Part shown: positions 1 to 7,657 of the stretch, piece by piece
Layout: each line of letters starts with the position of its first letter
How positions within the stretch are numbered: position 1 is the first letter of the stretch
From: Candidatus Rokuibacteriota bacterium
GTDB taxonomy: Bacteria; Methylomirabilota; Methylomirabilia; Rokubacteriales; CSP1-6
Assembly: GCA_003221695.1 (NCBI GenBank)
Contig: QHSX01000045.1
Location: 1 to 64,000 of the forward strand
Direction of reading: 5' to 3'
Length of the DNA stretch: 64,000 nucleotides
Position numbers and translations under genes: made by a program
Notes under the pieces: generated by a model
What the model was told of the DNA's origin: nothing
The model's database searches: none
The model's input: the letters and a program-made list of their open reading frames with translations, nothing else

Positions 1-1
1 C

Positions 2-250
2 CCGGACGGCGAGAAATTCCGGGTGATCGAGGAGCTGACGCGCGAGCTCAAGGCGCGGTACGAGACGATCGACACCGACGGGGCGCGCGTCCTCTTCCCT
101 GGCGGGGGCTGGGGCCTCGTGCGCGCGTCGAACACGAACCCATACCTCACGCTGCGCTTCGAGGCACGGACCGACGGGGAGATCGAGGCGATGAAGCGTG
201 TGATCTACGACGCGCTCCGCAAGTATCCGTTCGTCACGCTCCCCGACTAG
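2..250 (+). CDS. Phosphomannomutase/phosphoglucomutase, C-terminal fragment
   Basis: The 5' part lies outside the window; 82 codons remain, read in frame from base 2. The residues match the C-terminal domain of the alpha-D-phosphohexomutase superfamily. The phosphate-binding loop RASNTNP is followed by YLTLRFEA, the usual RxSxTxP arrangement that grips the substrate phosphate. The cytosolic enzyme would interconvert hexose-6-phosphate and hexose-1-phosphate for sugar-nucleotide synthesis. Mannose versus glucose specificity cannot be decided without the substrate loop upstream. It is convergent with the HAD gene. Confidence 0.85.
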   Translation, partial: PDGEKFRVIEELTRELKARYETIDTDGARVLFPGGGWGLVRASNTNPYLTLRFEARTDGEIEAMKRVIYDALRKYPFVTLPD

Positions 251-276
251 CGGTTCGCCGGCCTGGCCACGGGCGA

Positions 277-390
277 GGCCAGGGTGGGGCTCCTCGACCA
301 CGCTAGCTGCTACCCGCGAGCGTTATCGTTCAGAAGCGCAGCTTCGGGTCAATCCCCAGAAGCTACGGGTCTCGGAACCCCACCCTGGCC
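277..390. repeat. Widely spaced inverted repeat between convergent genes
   Basis: GGCCAGGGTGGGG at 277-289 has its exact reverse complement CCCCACCCTGGCC at 378-390. The 88-nt interior carries a second, shorter stem (GCTTC...GAAGC, about 336-358). It fills the space between the convergent mutase and HAD genes. It could be an elongated bidirectional terminator or a remnant palindromic repeat element. There is no T-tract, so an ordinary intrinsic terminator is not clear. Confidence 0.5.
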
Positions 391-422
391 CCACCCGTCG
401 CCCCGCCGCCTCTGATCCGTCG

Positions 423-1124
423 TCAGCGCGAGTCGAGGATCAGGCGAACGGCGGCGAGCACGTCCGGTGCTTTCGAGCAGTCCCTCTCACCCCACAACCC
501 GGCGGGGTCCAGCAGGACGGCGTCGAGGCCGGCGGCGCGCGCGCCGTGCACGTCGACCGAGTACAGGTCGCCGACATAGGCCGCCTCGCGCGCCGCGACG
601 CGCGCCTCGGCGAGGGCAAGGTCGAAGATCCGCGGGTCGGGCTTCTCCACGCCGACCTCGGCGGAGTCGAGGACGAAGTCGAGATACGGCAGCAAGCCGA
701 GCGTCCGGAGGATCGCACGGATCGTCCCGTTGGAGTTCGAGATCACGCCGACGCCGAGCCCTCGGCCCCTCGCGAGCCTGAGCGCGGGTTCGGCCAGCGG
801 ATCGGCGACGTTGAAGAGCCCGGCGGGCGCGTTGTACGACCGCCGCCACTCGGTCAGGGCGTCGATGACCGCCTCGTCGATGACGCCGAGCGCCTCGAGG
901 ATCAGACGAACGTAGCGCGCGGCGCTGGACCGGCTCTCGGTGGACACGGCGCCGGGCGCCCGAGCGAAGACCTCCTCGTCCAGGCGAACGCGTGCGCGCC
1001 ACTCCGCGCGCTGGACCTCGTCGGGCGTCGCCCGGACGCCGTGCGTCGCGAGCTCCGCCGCGATCGCCGCGTAGTTCATCCGGACCAGCGTGTTGCCGGC
1101 GTCGAAGAAGACGGCGCGGATCAC
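423..1124 (-). CDS. HAD-superfamily hydrolase
   Basis: The 233-residue cytosolic protein has the HAD order of motifs: FFDAGNTL at residues 6-13 (nucleophile Asp8), a motif II serine in VISNSNGT near 130, the motif III lysine in GVEKPDPRIF near 160, and the acidic motif IV GDLYSVD near 187. The usual general-acid Asp two residues after the nucleophile is Gly10, as in the DAGxTL branch of the family, so phosphatase activity is likely but not certain. A helical cap lies between motifs I and II. Its start overlaps the copC stop by 4 bp, so the two are probably co-transcribed. Substrate unknown. Confidence 0.85.
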   Translation of the reverse strand: MIRAVFFDAGNTLVRMNYAAIAAELATHGVRATPDEVQRAEWRARVRLDEEVFARAPGAVSTESRSSAARYVRLILEALGVIDEAVIDALTEWRRSYNAPAGLFNVADPLAEPALRLARGRGLGVGVISNSNGTIRAILRTLGLLPYLDFVLDSAEVGVEKPDPRIFDLALAEARVAAREAAYVGDLYSVDVHGARAAGLDAVLLDPAGLWGERDCSKAPDVLAAVRLILDSR

Positions 1125-1486
1125 GGCGCCAGCCGGAACGCGAAGTCCCCCGCGGTGACGTGCGTGTCGACGGACACGACGCGCCAGATCACCTGGTACC
1201 GGCCGGGCGAGAGGGGGACGAGCGTGGTGCGCAGGAGCGCGGGACTGGACGGGTCCACCGCGCCGTCGGCGCGGTCGACGCGCTGTCCGGCCTCGTTCAC
1301 GACCTGGACGCTGCTGAACGCCGGCTCGAGCCGCTCCGTGAACCAGAGCTTCACCTCCGCCGGAGCCGTTCGGACCGTGGAGCCCACGCGCGGCTCGGCG
1401 CGATCGAGGAACGCGTGCGCCCGCGCCCCGGCCGCCGCCGCGAAGAGGGCGGCCGGGAGGAGGAGCAGCGCGAGGGCTCGGAGCAT
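1121..1486 (-). CDS. copC: CopC-domain periplasmic copper-binding protein
   Basis: This 121-residue protein has a signal peptide ending ...GARA, so the mature protein would begin with His (HAFLDRAEPRVGS). An N-terminal His together with the Asp-x-His of SVDTHVTAGDF near the C-terminus is the known Cu(II) site of CopC proteins. The Met-rich Cu(I) site of classical CopC is absent, so this is the Cu(II)-only type. It is transcribed divergently from the CopD fusion about 125 bp away, and the HAD gene follows with a 4-bp overlap. Its likely role is periplasmic copper delivery to the CopD membrane protein. Confidence 0.88.
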   Translation of the reverse strand: MLRALALLLLPAALFAAAAGARAHAFLDRAEPRVGSTVRTAPAEVKLWFTERLEPAFSSVQVVNEAGQRVDRADGAVDPSSPALLRTTLVPLSPGRYQVIWRVVSVDTHVTAGDFAFRLAP

Positions 1487-1599
1487 CAGTTGCCGACCTG
1501 TGGGCGGGGTCTCAGGACGCTTCGACCAGCGGGATCATGCGAGTGATCGGCACTCTACCCGAACAACGCCCGCCGCTCAACGCCGGTTCCGCCTTCCTG

Positions 1600-1605
1600 T
1601 ACACT
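1600..1605 (+). promoter_or_regulatory. Candidate -10 element of the CopD fusion gene
   Basis: TACACT lies 6 nt before an in-frame GTG (1612). This is the same leaderless-type spacing seen at several other genes here. No convincing -35 was found. It supports GTG 1612 over the ATG at 1537, whose extra 25 residues are polar and poorly conserved-looking. Confidence 0.4.
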
Positions 1606-1611
1606 AGCGCG

Positions 1612-3588
1612 GTGCTGGCACTCGGCCTCGCCGTCCGCTGGACGCACCTGGCCTGCTCGCTCCTCCTCGTCGGCGCCACGACGCTCATCGTGCTGGCCGG
1701 CCGCTCGGATCGCGCGACGGCGATTCACTGGGAAGAGCGCCTGCTCGCCCGGGCGCGCGCCCTCGCGCTCGCGGCGCTCGCCTCCGGGCTTGCCCAGGTC
1801 GCTCTCCAGACGGCGCTCCTCGAAGGGCGCACGGCGGCCGCGCTCGAGCCATCCGCGATCGCGCGGGTGCTCCTCGAGACCCAGGCCGGCCACGTCTGGC
1901 TCGTCCGCTACGGTGTCCTCGTGCTGCTCGCGACGTTTCTCGCCCTGCGCCTCAACGTGGAGCGGCGCGCGGACTGGCGAGCGGCGCGAGGCGAGGCGGC
2001 GCTGCTCGGCGCTGCCGCCCTCGTGCCCATCGCGGCCTCGGGCCACGCCGCCGCCGTGGAGCCGTCCGCCGCGCTCGCGACCGCCGCGGACGGCGTCCAC
2101 CTGCTCGCCGCGGGGGTGTGGGCGGGCGGACTCCTGCCGCTCGCCCTTCTACTCCGCGCGGCCGGGCGCGAGGAGGGCGCCGACGCGCGTCCCTACGCCG
2201 TCGTCGCGGCGCGCCGCTTCTCCCGCTGCGCGCTCGTTCTCGTGATCACGCTCGCCCTCTCGGGCACGGGGATGGCGGTGACCAACGTCGGCACCGTCGC
2301 CGGGCTCGTCGGGACCTCATACGGCCGCCTCCTCCTGGCGAAGGTCGTCCTGCTCGTCCCGATCCTGGCTCTGGCGGCCGTCAATCGTTCCGTTCATCTT
2401 CCGCGCCTCTCCGGCGACGGCGCCACCGTCGGCCGTCCGGCGATGCGGCGGCTCGCGCGCTTCGTGCTCGTGGAGGGCGCCCTCGCGCTCGCGATCCTCG
2501 CCGTCGTCGGCGCCATGACCGTCACGCCGCCCGCGCGCCACGAGCCCCCCGTGTGGCCGTTCGCCTTCCGCCTCTCGCCCGTGACGCTCGAGGGCGCGCC
2601 GAGCGCGGCCCTGCGGGCCCTCGCCGGGAGCCAGGTCGCGGTGCTCGGCCTGGTCGGGATGGCCACCGCGTTCCTCGTCCGCGCGTGGCGGCTCCGGCTC
2701 CTCGTCGGGGGGATCGTCCTCCTCGCCGCGGGCGCCGGGCTTGCGCTGCCGCCGCTCGCCATCGACGCCTACCCGACGACCTACCTCCGCCCGGCCGTGC
2801 CGTACCAGGCGGCGTCGATCGCGACGGGCGCGGCTCTGTACCGGACGAACTGCGTCGTCTGCCACGGGACGACGGGGGCCGGCGACGGCCCGGGCGGCGC
2901 CCGTCTCCCCCGGCGTCCGGCCGACCTCCGCGCGTCCCACACGGCGCAGCACACGGCGGGCGACCTCTTCTGGTGGATCAGCCACGGCATCCCGCGCGCC
3001 GAGATGCCCGCGTTCGGCGACCGCCTGAGCGAGGAGGAGCGGTGGGACCTCGTGAACTTCCTCCGCGCGCTGTCCTCTGCGTACGCGGCACGCACCCTGG
3101 GGCCGAGCGTCGAGCCCGAGCGCTCGTGGCTCATCGCGCCCGACTTCACGTTCGCCGTCGGCCCGACGCCGGCGCGCGCGCTCAAGGAGTATCGCGGACG
3201 ACGGATCGTGCTGCTCGTCCTCTACTCGCTGCCCGGTTCGCGCCCGCGGCTCGCCCAGCTCGCGGAGCGCTACGACATTCTCGTCACGCTGGGGGCCGAG
3301 GTCATCGTGGTACCGAACGACGCGGCGCCCGACGCCATCAAGCGGCTCGGCGCCCAGCCGCGCGTCTTCTTCCCCGTCGTCACGGACGGCGCCGCCGAGA
3401 TCGTCGCCGCGTACCGCCTCTTCGCCCGCCCGCCCCACGCCGAGCTCTTGATCGACCGCCAGGGCTACGTCCGCGCGATCAGCCACGGGGGCGGCGCGGC
3501 CACCGAGCTGAACACGCTGCTCGCCGAGATCCAGCAGCTCAACGAGGAGAAGGTGCAGGCGCCGGCGCCGGAGGAGCACGTGCACTGA
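1612..3588 (+). CDS. CopD-domain membrane protein fused to cytochrome c and a redoxin-like domain
   Basis: About 658 residues from GTG 1612 (an ATG at 1537 would add 25). Residues 1-390 form many transmembrane helices with the CopD signature HLLAAGVWAGG, so this part probably moves copper across the inner membrane. A class I cytochrome c domain follows, with heme motif CVVCH near residue 413 and an axial Met candidate in AEMPAFG. The last 150 residues resemble a thioredoxin/AhpC fold (SWLIAPDFTFAVG...), but the active-site cysteines are missing (YSLPGSRPRL where WCxxC would be). It is divergent from copC and overlaps the next gene by one base (TGATG). The fusion suggests copper import coupled to a periplasmic redox step. 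Confidence 0.85.
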   Translation: MLALGLAVRWTHLACSLLLVGATTLIVLAGRSDRATAIHWEERLLARARALALAALASGLAQVALQTALLEGRTAAALEPSAIARVLLETQAGHVWLVRYGVLVLLATFLALRLNVERRADWRAARGEAALLGAAALVPIAASGHAAAVEPSAALATAADGVHLLAAGVWAGGLLPLALLLRAAGREEGADARPYAVVAARRFSRCALVLVITLALSGTGMAVTNVGTVAGLVGTSYGRLLLAKVVLLVPILALAAVNRSVHLPRLSGDGATVGRPAMRRLARFVLVEGALALAILAVVGAMTVTPPARHEPPVWPFAFRLSPVTLEGAPSAALRALAGSQVAVLGLVGMATAFLVRAWRLRLLVGGIVLLAAGAGLALPPLAIDAYPTTYLRPAVPYQAASIATGAALYRTNCVVCHGTTGAGDGPGGARLPRRPADLRASHTAQHTAGDLFWWISHGIPRAEMPAFGDRLSEEERWDLVNFLRALSSAYAARTLGPSVEPERSWLIAPDFTFAVGPTPARALKEYRGRRIVLLVLYSLPGSRPRLAQLAERYDILVTLGAEVIVVPNDAAPDAIKRLGAQPRVFFPVVTDGAAEIVAAYRLFARPPHAELLIDRQGYVRAISHGGGAATELNTLLAEIQQLNEEKVQAPAPEEHVH

Positions 3589-3953
3589 TGCGCGCGTGGA
3601 AGGCCGTCGTCCTGATCGACCTGGCGCTCGTCGTCGGCGTCGGCTGGGGGTATGTGTACTGGGGGCTCAGGGCGAACCACCTCGAGCGCGAGCTCGCCAC
3701 CACGCGTGCGGCCGCGGCCAGCATCGAGCGGGAGTGGAGCGTCGAGGGCGTGGTCCGCGCGGTCCTGCCCGAGATCGACGTACTGGTCCTCACCCACGGC
3801 GAGATCCCGGGCTACATGCCCGCGATGACCATGGGCTTCCGCGCCGCCTCCCCCAAAATTACCGACTCGATTCGAGTGGGAGACGCGGTACGATTCACCT
3901 TACGGGGTGTGCCGCCGAACGTGGTGATCACCGCGATCCAGAAAGCGAAGTGA
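3588..3953 (+). CDS. Membrane-anchored CusF-like copper-binding protein
   Basis: 121 residues starting at the ATG inside the upstream TGATG junction. An N-terminal transmembrane helix (AVVLIDLALVVGVGWGYVYW) and a short coiled coil precede a CusF-type small beta-barrel. Residues THGEIPGYMPAMTM align with the CusF Cu(I) site: His, then Met-x-Met, with the usual Trp replaced by Tyr or Met. It likely receives or passes Cu(I) on the periplasmic face beside the CopD fusion. The stop lies 11 nt before the next start. Confidence 0.8.
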   Translation: MRAWKAVVLIDLALVVGVGWGYVYWGLRANHLERELATTRAAAASIEREWSVEGVVRAVLPEIDVLVLTHGEIPGYMPAMTMGFRAASPKITDSIRVGDAVRFTLRGVPPNVVITAIQKAK

Positions 3954-3964
3954 GAGGGACGGGC

Positions 3965-4930
3965 GTGCCGCGACCGGTCGCCGCGCTGTTGCTGGCCGCC
4001 CTGGCGGGCGCCACCACGCCCGCCACCGCGGCGACGCTCTTCATCACGAACACCAAGTCCGACTCGGTCTCCGTCATCGACACCAAGACGCTCGACGTCG
4101 TCGGCTCGATTCCCCTCGGCCGCGGCAAGCCGAACCGGATCGTCTTCCAGCCGGACGGCCGGGTCGCGTGGGTCGTCTACGACAAGAGCCACGACCTCGG
4201 CCTGATCGACGCCGACGCGCGGAAGCTCGTCCGGCGCGTCAAGATCGGTGGCAACCCGTACAACCTCGCCTTCACGCCCGACGGGAGCCACCTGCTCGTC
4301 CTCGACTGGTCGAGCGACACGAGCAACGACGAGGTGATCTTCTACGACCTGAAGGCGGAGAAGATCGACGGGCGCGTCGAGGTCTCGACCTGGCCGGCCC
4401 ACACCGCGTTCTCGCGCGACGGCAAGCTCGTCTACGTCTCCGGGGAGACCGCGGGCGACGTGACCGTGATCGACGTCGCCACCCGGGCGGTCGTCGCGCG
4501 CATCGTCCACGGTGGCGGCGACGCGATGGGGTTGGCGCTCACCGCCGACGGCAAGACGCTCTACGCGGCCGCGGGCGAGAACAAGGCGATCCTCAAGATC
4601 GACACCGCCACTCGCAAGATCAGGGGCGAGATCCCGCTGCCCGGCGTCGTCCACGAGGCGACCCTCACGCTCGACGGCCGCTATCTCTACACGACGCTTC
4701 GGAAGATCAACAAGATCGTCGTCGTGAGGACGGCCGACGACCGGATCGTCGCGACGATTGCGCAGCGGGGCTACCCCGACCTCGTGACCATGGAGCCCAC
4801 GGGCCGGTACGCGCTCGTGACCAATCGTTGGGCCGATCTCGTCAGCGTGATCGACCTCGCGTCGCACGCCCAGGTGCGGGCGATCCCGGTCGGCAAGGCT
4901 CCCCACGGGATGGCGCTCCGCCCGCGGTAG
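3965..4930 (+). CDS. YncE-type beta-propeller protein, exported
   Basis: 321 residues from GTG 3965, which has a good ribosome-binding site (GAGAGGGACGGG). An N-terminal signal peptide ends near ATPATAA. The mature protein is made of YVTN-like beta-propeller repeats (SVSVIDTKTLDVVGSIPLG, HLLVLDWSSDTSNDEVIFYD, VTVIDVATRAVVARI), typical of seven-bladed periplasmic propellers. No catalytic motif is evident. Such proteins sit beside metal and cytochrome genes and act as scaffolds or ligand binders. Here it is the last gene of the apparent copper operon. Confidence 0.8.
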   Translation: MPRPVAALLLAALAGATTPATAATLFITNTKSDSVSVIDTKTLDVVGSIPLGRGKPNRIVFQPDGRVAWVVYDKSHDLGLIDADARKLVRRVKIGGNPYNLAFTPDGSHLLVLDWSSDTSNDEVIFYDLKAEKIDGRVEVSTWPAHTAFSRDGKLVYVSGETAGDVTVIDVATRAVVARIVHGGGDAMGLALTADGKTLYAAAGENKAILKIDTATRKIRGEIPLPGVVHEATLTLDGRYLYTTLRKINKIVVVRTADDRIVATIAQRGYPDLVTMEPTGRYALVTNRWADLVSVIDLASHAQVRAIPVGKAPHGMALRPR

Positions 4931-4990
4931 CGCGGGGTGGAGGGCCAGATGGCTTTGCGTCCGCCACGAAGTGCGGTATCGTTCTCAGTC

Positions 4991-5272
4991 GTGACGAAGC
5001 TCAAGGCGCTCCTCCTGGTGCTGGGCATCGCCGTCCTCGTCGTGTCGGGCGCCTGTCTCCCGCACCTCCACGCCTCCGGCGAGTTCGGTCTCTGGAACGA
5101 GGAGCACGACCTGAGTCTCATGGCGGCGCTCGGGACCGCCGCGTCCCAGCTCGACGCGATGCCCGTCGTCGGGCTCGTGCTCGCGCTCTGCCTCACCCTC
5201 GCGTTGGCCGGCCCTCGTGCCGTCAGCGCGCCGCTCTGCCTTCCCGACCCCCGCGCGCCACCGCTCCGCTAG
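4991..5272 (+). CDS. Small two-helix membrane protein, unknown
   Basis: I do not recognise this 93-residue protein. From GTG 4991 it has a positively charged start (MTKLK), a first membrane helix (ALLLVLGIAVLVVSG), a short loop rich in Cys/His/acidic residues (CLPHLHASGEFGLWNEEHD), a second helix (VGLVLALCLTLALAGP) and a short Pro-rich tail. An ATG at 4937 is in frame but would add polar residues before the helix. It lies between copper and zinc-type genes, so the His-rich loop may bind metal. That is inference only. Confidence 0.5.
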   Translation: MTKLKALLLVLGIAVLVVSGACLPHLHASGEFGLWNEEHDLSLMAALGTAASQLDAMPVVGLVLALCLTLALAGPRAVSAPLCLPDPRAPPLR

Positions 5273-5358
5273 CCTCCTCCATCCGTTCGCGTCGCTCCGG
5301 ATAGCTCGCCGGTCGAGTCGGTCGGCGCGGCCGTCACACTCTCAGACGGAGGATCGCT

Positions 5359-6717
5359 ATGCGTGCTCTGGCTTTCGTCGTCGCCCTGGCGTGCTTCGTG
5401 GGGTTCCTCGCCCCGCCGGCCATCGCTCAGGATGCCGAAGCACTCAAGAAGGAGATCGAGCAGCTCAGGAAGCAGCTCGAGTCCGTCACCGAACGCCTCC
5501 GGCGGCTCGAGGCTCAGCCAGCCCCCGTGACCCCTCCACCCGCACCCTCCCCCGCGGGCCCGCCCGCCATGGCACCGCCGCCCCCGGGGATGTCTCTCGC
5601 CGAGCTGGCGCGTCCGCGCCAGCCGTTCTCGCTCTACGCGCAACGCGGCGCCGGCCAGCTCCTCTTCGACATCGGGGTCACCGGCGATTTCGTGGGCAAC
5701 CTCACGCAGTCGAACGTCGAGAAAGCCCAGGGCGGGACGTTCGCCGGCCAGGAGAACCGCTTCTTCCCGCGCGAGGTCGAGCTCTCGCTCTTCGGCCAGG
5801 TGGACCCGTATGCGTATGCAGAGGTTCGTATCGAGACCGGCGAGGAGGCGCGGGGCCAAGAACTTGGTGTGAAGCTCGCCGAGGCCAGCGTCACGCTCCT
5901 CACGCTGCCGCTCGGAACCCAGGCCAAGTTCGGCCAGATGCGGAACCGCTTCGGGTACTCGAACATGATCCACGAGCACGATCTCCCATGGATCGATCGG
6001 CCCAACGTGCTGCGGAACTTCCTCGGCGGCGAGGGGCTTCAAGAAAAGGGCGTCGAGGTGACGATCGTGCCCGACCTCCCCTTCTATCTCGAGGGGCTGG
6101 CCGGCGTCTTCAACGGCGACAACGAGACCGCTTTCGGCCGCGGCACGCTCCGGATCCCGCTCTTCACCGGCCGGCTGCGGACGTTTCTGGAGCTCGGCGA
6201 CGAGAACGCGGTGCAGCTCGGCATGTCGGTCGCGAGCGGCGAGTCGACGGAGAAGCAGCGCGACACCCTCCTCGGCTGGGAAGGGCGATACAAGTACCGT
6301 CCCGAGGGCTGGCTCCATCCGCTCCTGACGGTGACCGGCGAGGCGATCTATTCGCTGCGTCGGGTGCTCGTGGAGGTGGACACCGACGCAGACGGCCTCA
6401 CCGATCTCATCAAGAAACGCGAGCGCGACCGCCTCGGCTGGTACACGGGCGCCGAGGTGCAGCCATTCCGCCGCTGGGCGGCCGGTGTCCGTTACGACTG
6501 GTCGGAGTTCCCGTCGAACCCCGGGAAGGAGCGATCGGTCGAGCCCTACCTCACGTTCTGGCCGTCGGAGTTCCTCCGCTTCCGTCTCGCGTACAAGAAC
6601 ACCGATCGCACCCACCGCGAGACCCCCGGCGCGAACGATGGGAGCGCGAGGCGGGTGGACGAGGTGCTCTTCCAAGGCACGTTCATCCTCGGGGCGCACC
6701 CCGCTCACCCGTTCTAA
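5359..6717 (+). CDS. Outer-membrane porin with N-terminal coiled coil
   Basis: The 452-residue protein has a signal peptide (ending AIAQ), a periplasmic coiled coil (ALKKEIEQLRKQLESVTERL, residues 30-50), a Pro-rich linker to about residue 80, then a long beta-barrel region of alternating aromatic and polar strands ending in HPF, the C-terminal Phe expected of outer-membrane barrels. This build is typical of phosphate-selective porin (OprO/OprP)-like proteins. GGAGG precedes the ATG. Since znuA/znuB-like genes follow within 21 bp, a role in metal entry across the outer membrane is inferred. Its presence indicates a diderm organism. Confidence 0.8.
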   Translation: MRALAFVVALACFVGFLAPPAIAQDAEALKKEIEQLRKQLESVTERLRRLEAQPAPVTPPPAPSPAGPPAMAPPPPGMSLAELARPRQPFSLYAQRGAGQLLFDIGVTGDFVGNLTQSNVEKAQGGTFAGQENRFFPREVELSLFGQVDPYAYAEVRIETGEEARGQELGVKLAEASVTLLTLPLGTQAKFGQMRNRFGYSNMIHEHDLPWIDRPNVLRNFLGGEGLQEKGVEVTIVPDLPFYLEGLAGVFNGDNETAFGRGTLRIPLFTGRLRTFLELGDENAVQLGMSVASGESTEKQRDTLLGWEGRYKYRPEGWLHPLLTVTGEAIYSLRRVLVEVDTDADGLTDLIKKRERDRLGWYTGAEVQPFRRWAAGVRYDWSEFPSNPGKERSVEPYLTFWPSEFLRFRLAYKNTDRTHRETPGANDGSARRVDEVLFQGTFILGAHPAHPF

Positions 6718-6738
6718 GACACACACGGAGGCTAGACC

Positions 6739-7656
6739 ATGCGACGTCCGAGTCTTGTCGTCGGCGCGATCGTGACAACGCTGGCCCTGCTCGCTCCCGG
6801 GGTCCAGGCGGCGAAAAAGCTCCGCGTGGTGGTGACCATTCCCGACCTCAAGTCGCTCACCGAGGCGGTGGGCGGCGACCTGGTCGAGGTCGATGCGCTC
6901 ACGCGCGGCACGCAGAACTTCCACGAGGCCGAGGTGCGGCCGAGCATGATGCTGAAGCTCCGACGGGCCGACGCGCTGGTCGAGAACGGCGCCGAGCTCG
7001 ATTTGTGGGCCGACGTGGCCGTCCTCGGCGCGAACAACCCGAACATCGTCCGGGGCGCGGCGGGCCGGATCGAGATCTCGCGTGGCATCCCGCTGCTCGA
7101 AGTCCCTTCGACCCGCGTCGATCGCTCGATGGGTGACGTGCACCCGCTCGGCAATCCCCACTTCTCGCTCGACCCCGGCCTGGCGCCGATCATCACGCAG
7201 AACATCGTGGACGGGCTCTCCCGCCTCTCGCCCGACGACCGCCCGACGTTCGAGAGGAACCGGCGAGCCTTCCTCGAGAGGCTCGGTGAGGAGATGGGGC
7301 GCTGGACCAAGCTCATGGAGCCCGTCCGCGGCGCCAAGGTCGTCGCCTACCACCCTGACGTCATCTACTTCCTGACCCGGTTCGGCCTGGTCCAGGTCGG
7401 CACGCTCGAGGACCGCCCCGGCATTCCGCCGTCGCCGCAACACCTCGTCCAGATCATTCGCCAGATGAAGGCCGAAGGGATTAAGGTGATCCTCGTGGAG
7501 CCCTGGAACGACTTCAAGCTCGCCCAGCGGGTCGCAGAGGAAGCGGGGGCGAAGGCCTATGTCTTCGCGTCTGCCGTCGGCGGCGTCAAGGGCACCGACA
7601 ACTACATCGCGACCATCGAGTTCAACGTGACGCTGCTCGCCCAGGCCCTCAAGTAG
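6739..7656 (+). CDS. Metal ABC transporter substrate-binding protein (ZnuA/TroA family)
   Basis: 305 residues with a signal peptide ending GVQAA. Cluster A-I metal-binding fold: VVVTIPDLKSLTEAVGGD start, first His ligand His62 (NFHEAEVRPS), second in HPLGNPHFSLDP near 137, third in AYHPDV near 205, and an acidic residue in KGTDNYIATI near the C-terminus. The His-rich loop of true ZnuA is absent, so zinc versus manganese cannot be told. It is two nt upstream of the permease gene. SD GGAGG lies before the ATG. Confidence 0.88.
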   Translation: MRRPSLVVGAIVTTLALLAPGVQAAKKLRVVVTIPDLKSLTEAVGGDLVEVDALTRGTQNFHEAEVRPSMMLKLRRADALVENGAELDLWADVAVLGANNPNIVRGAAGRIEISRGIPLLEVPSTRVDRSMGDVHPLGNPHFSLDPGLAPIITQNIVDGLSRLSPDDRPTFERNRRAFLERLGEEMGRWTKLMEPVRGAKVVAYHPDVIYFLTRFGLVQVGTLEDRPGIPPSPQHLVQIIRQMKAEGIKVILVEPWNDFKLAQRVAEEAGAKAYVFASAVGGVKGTDNYIATIEFNVTLLAQALK

Positions 7657-7657
7657 C

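Noticed and set aside
336-360. tRNA-like T-arm (CGGGTCAATCCCC) in the first intergenic gap
   Set aside because: No acceptor, D or anticodon stems can be drawn around it; more simply part of the inverted repeat.
2118-3587. Long plus-strand open frame in another phase running into the CusF-like gene
   Set aside because: Arg/Pro/Gly-rich shadow of the CopD fusion; only the last 121 codons, from ATG 3588, are a real gene.
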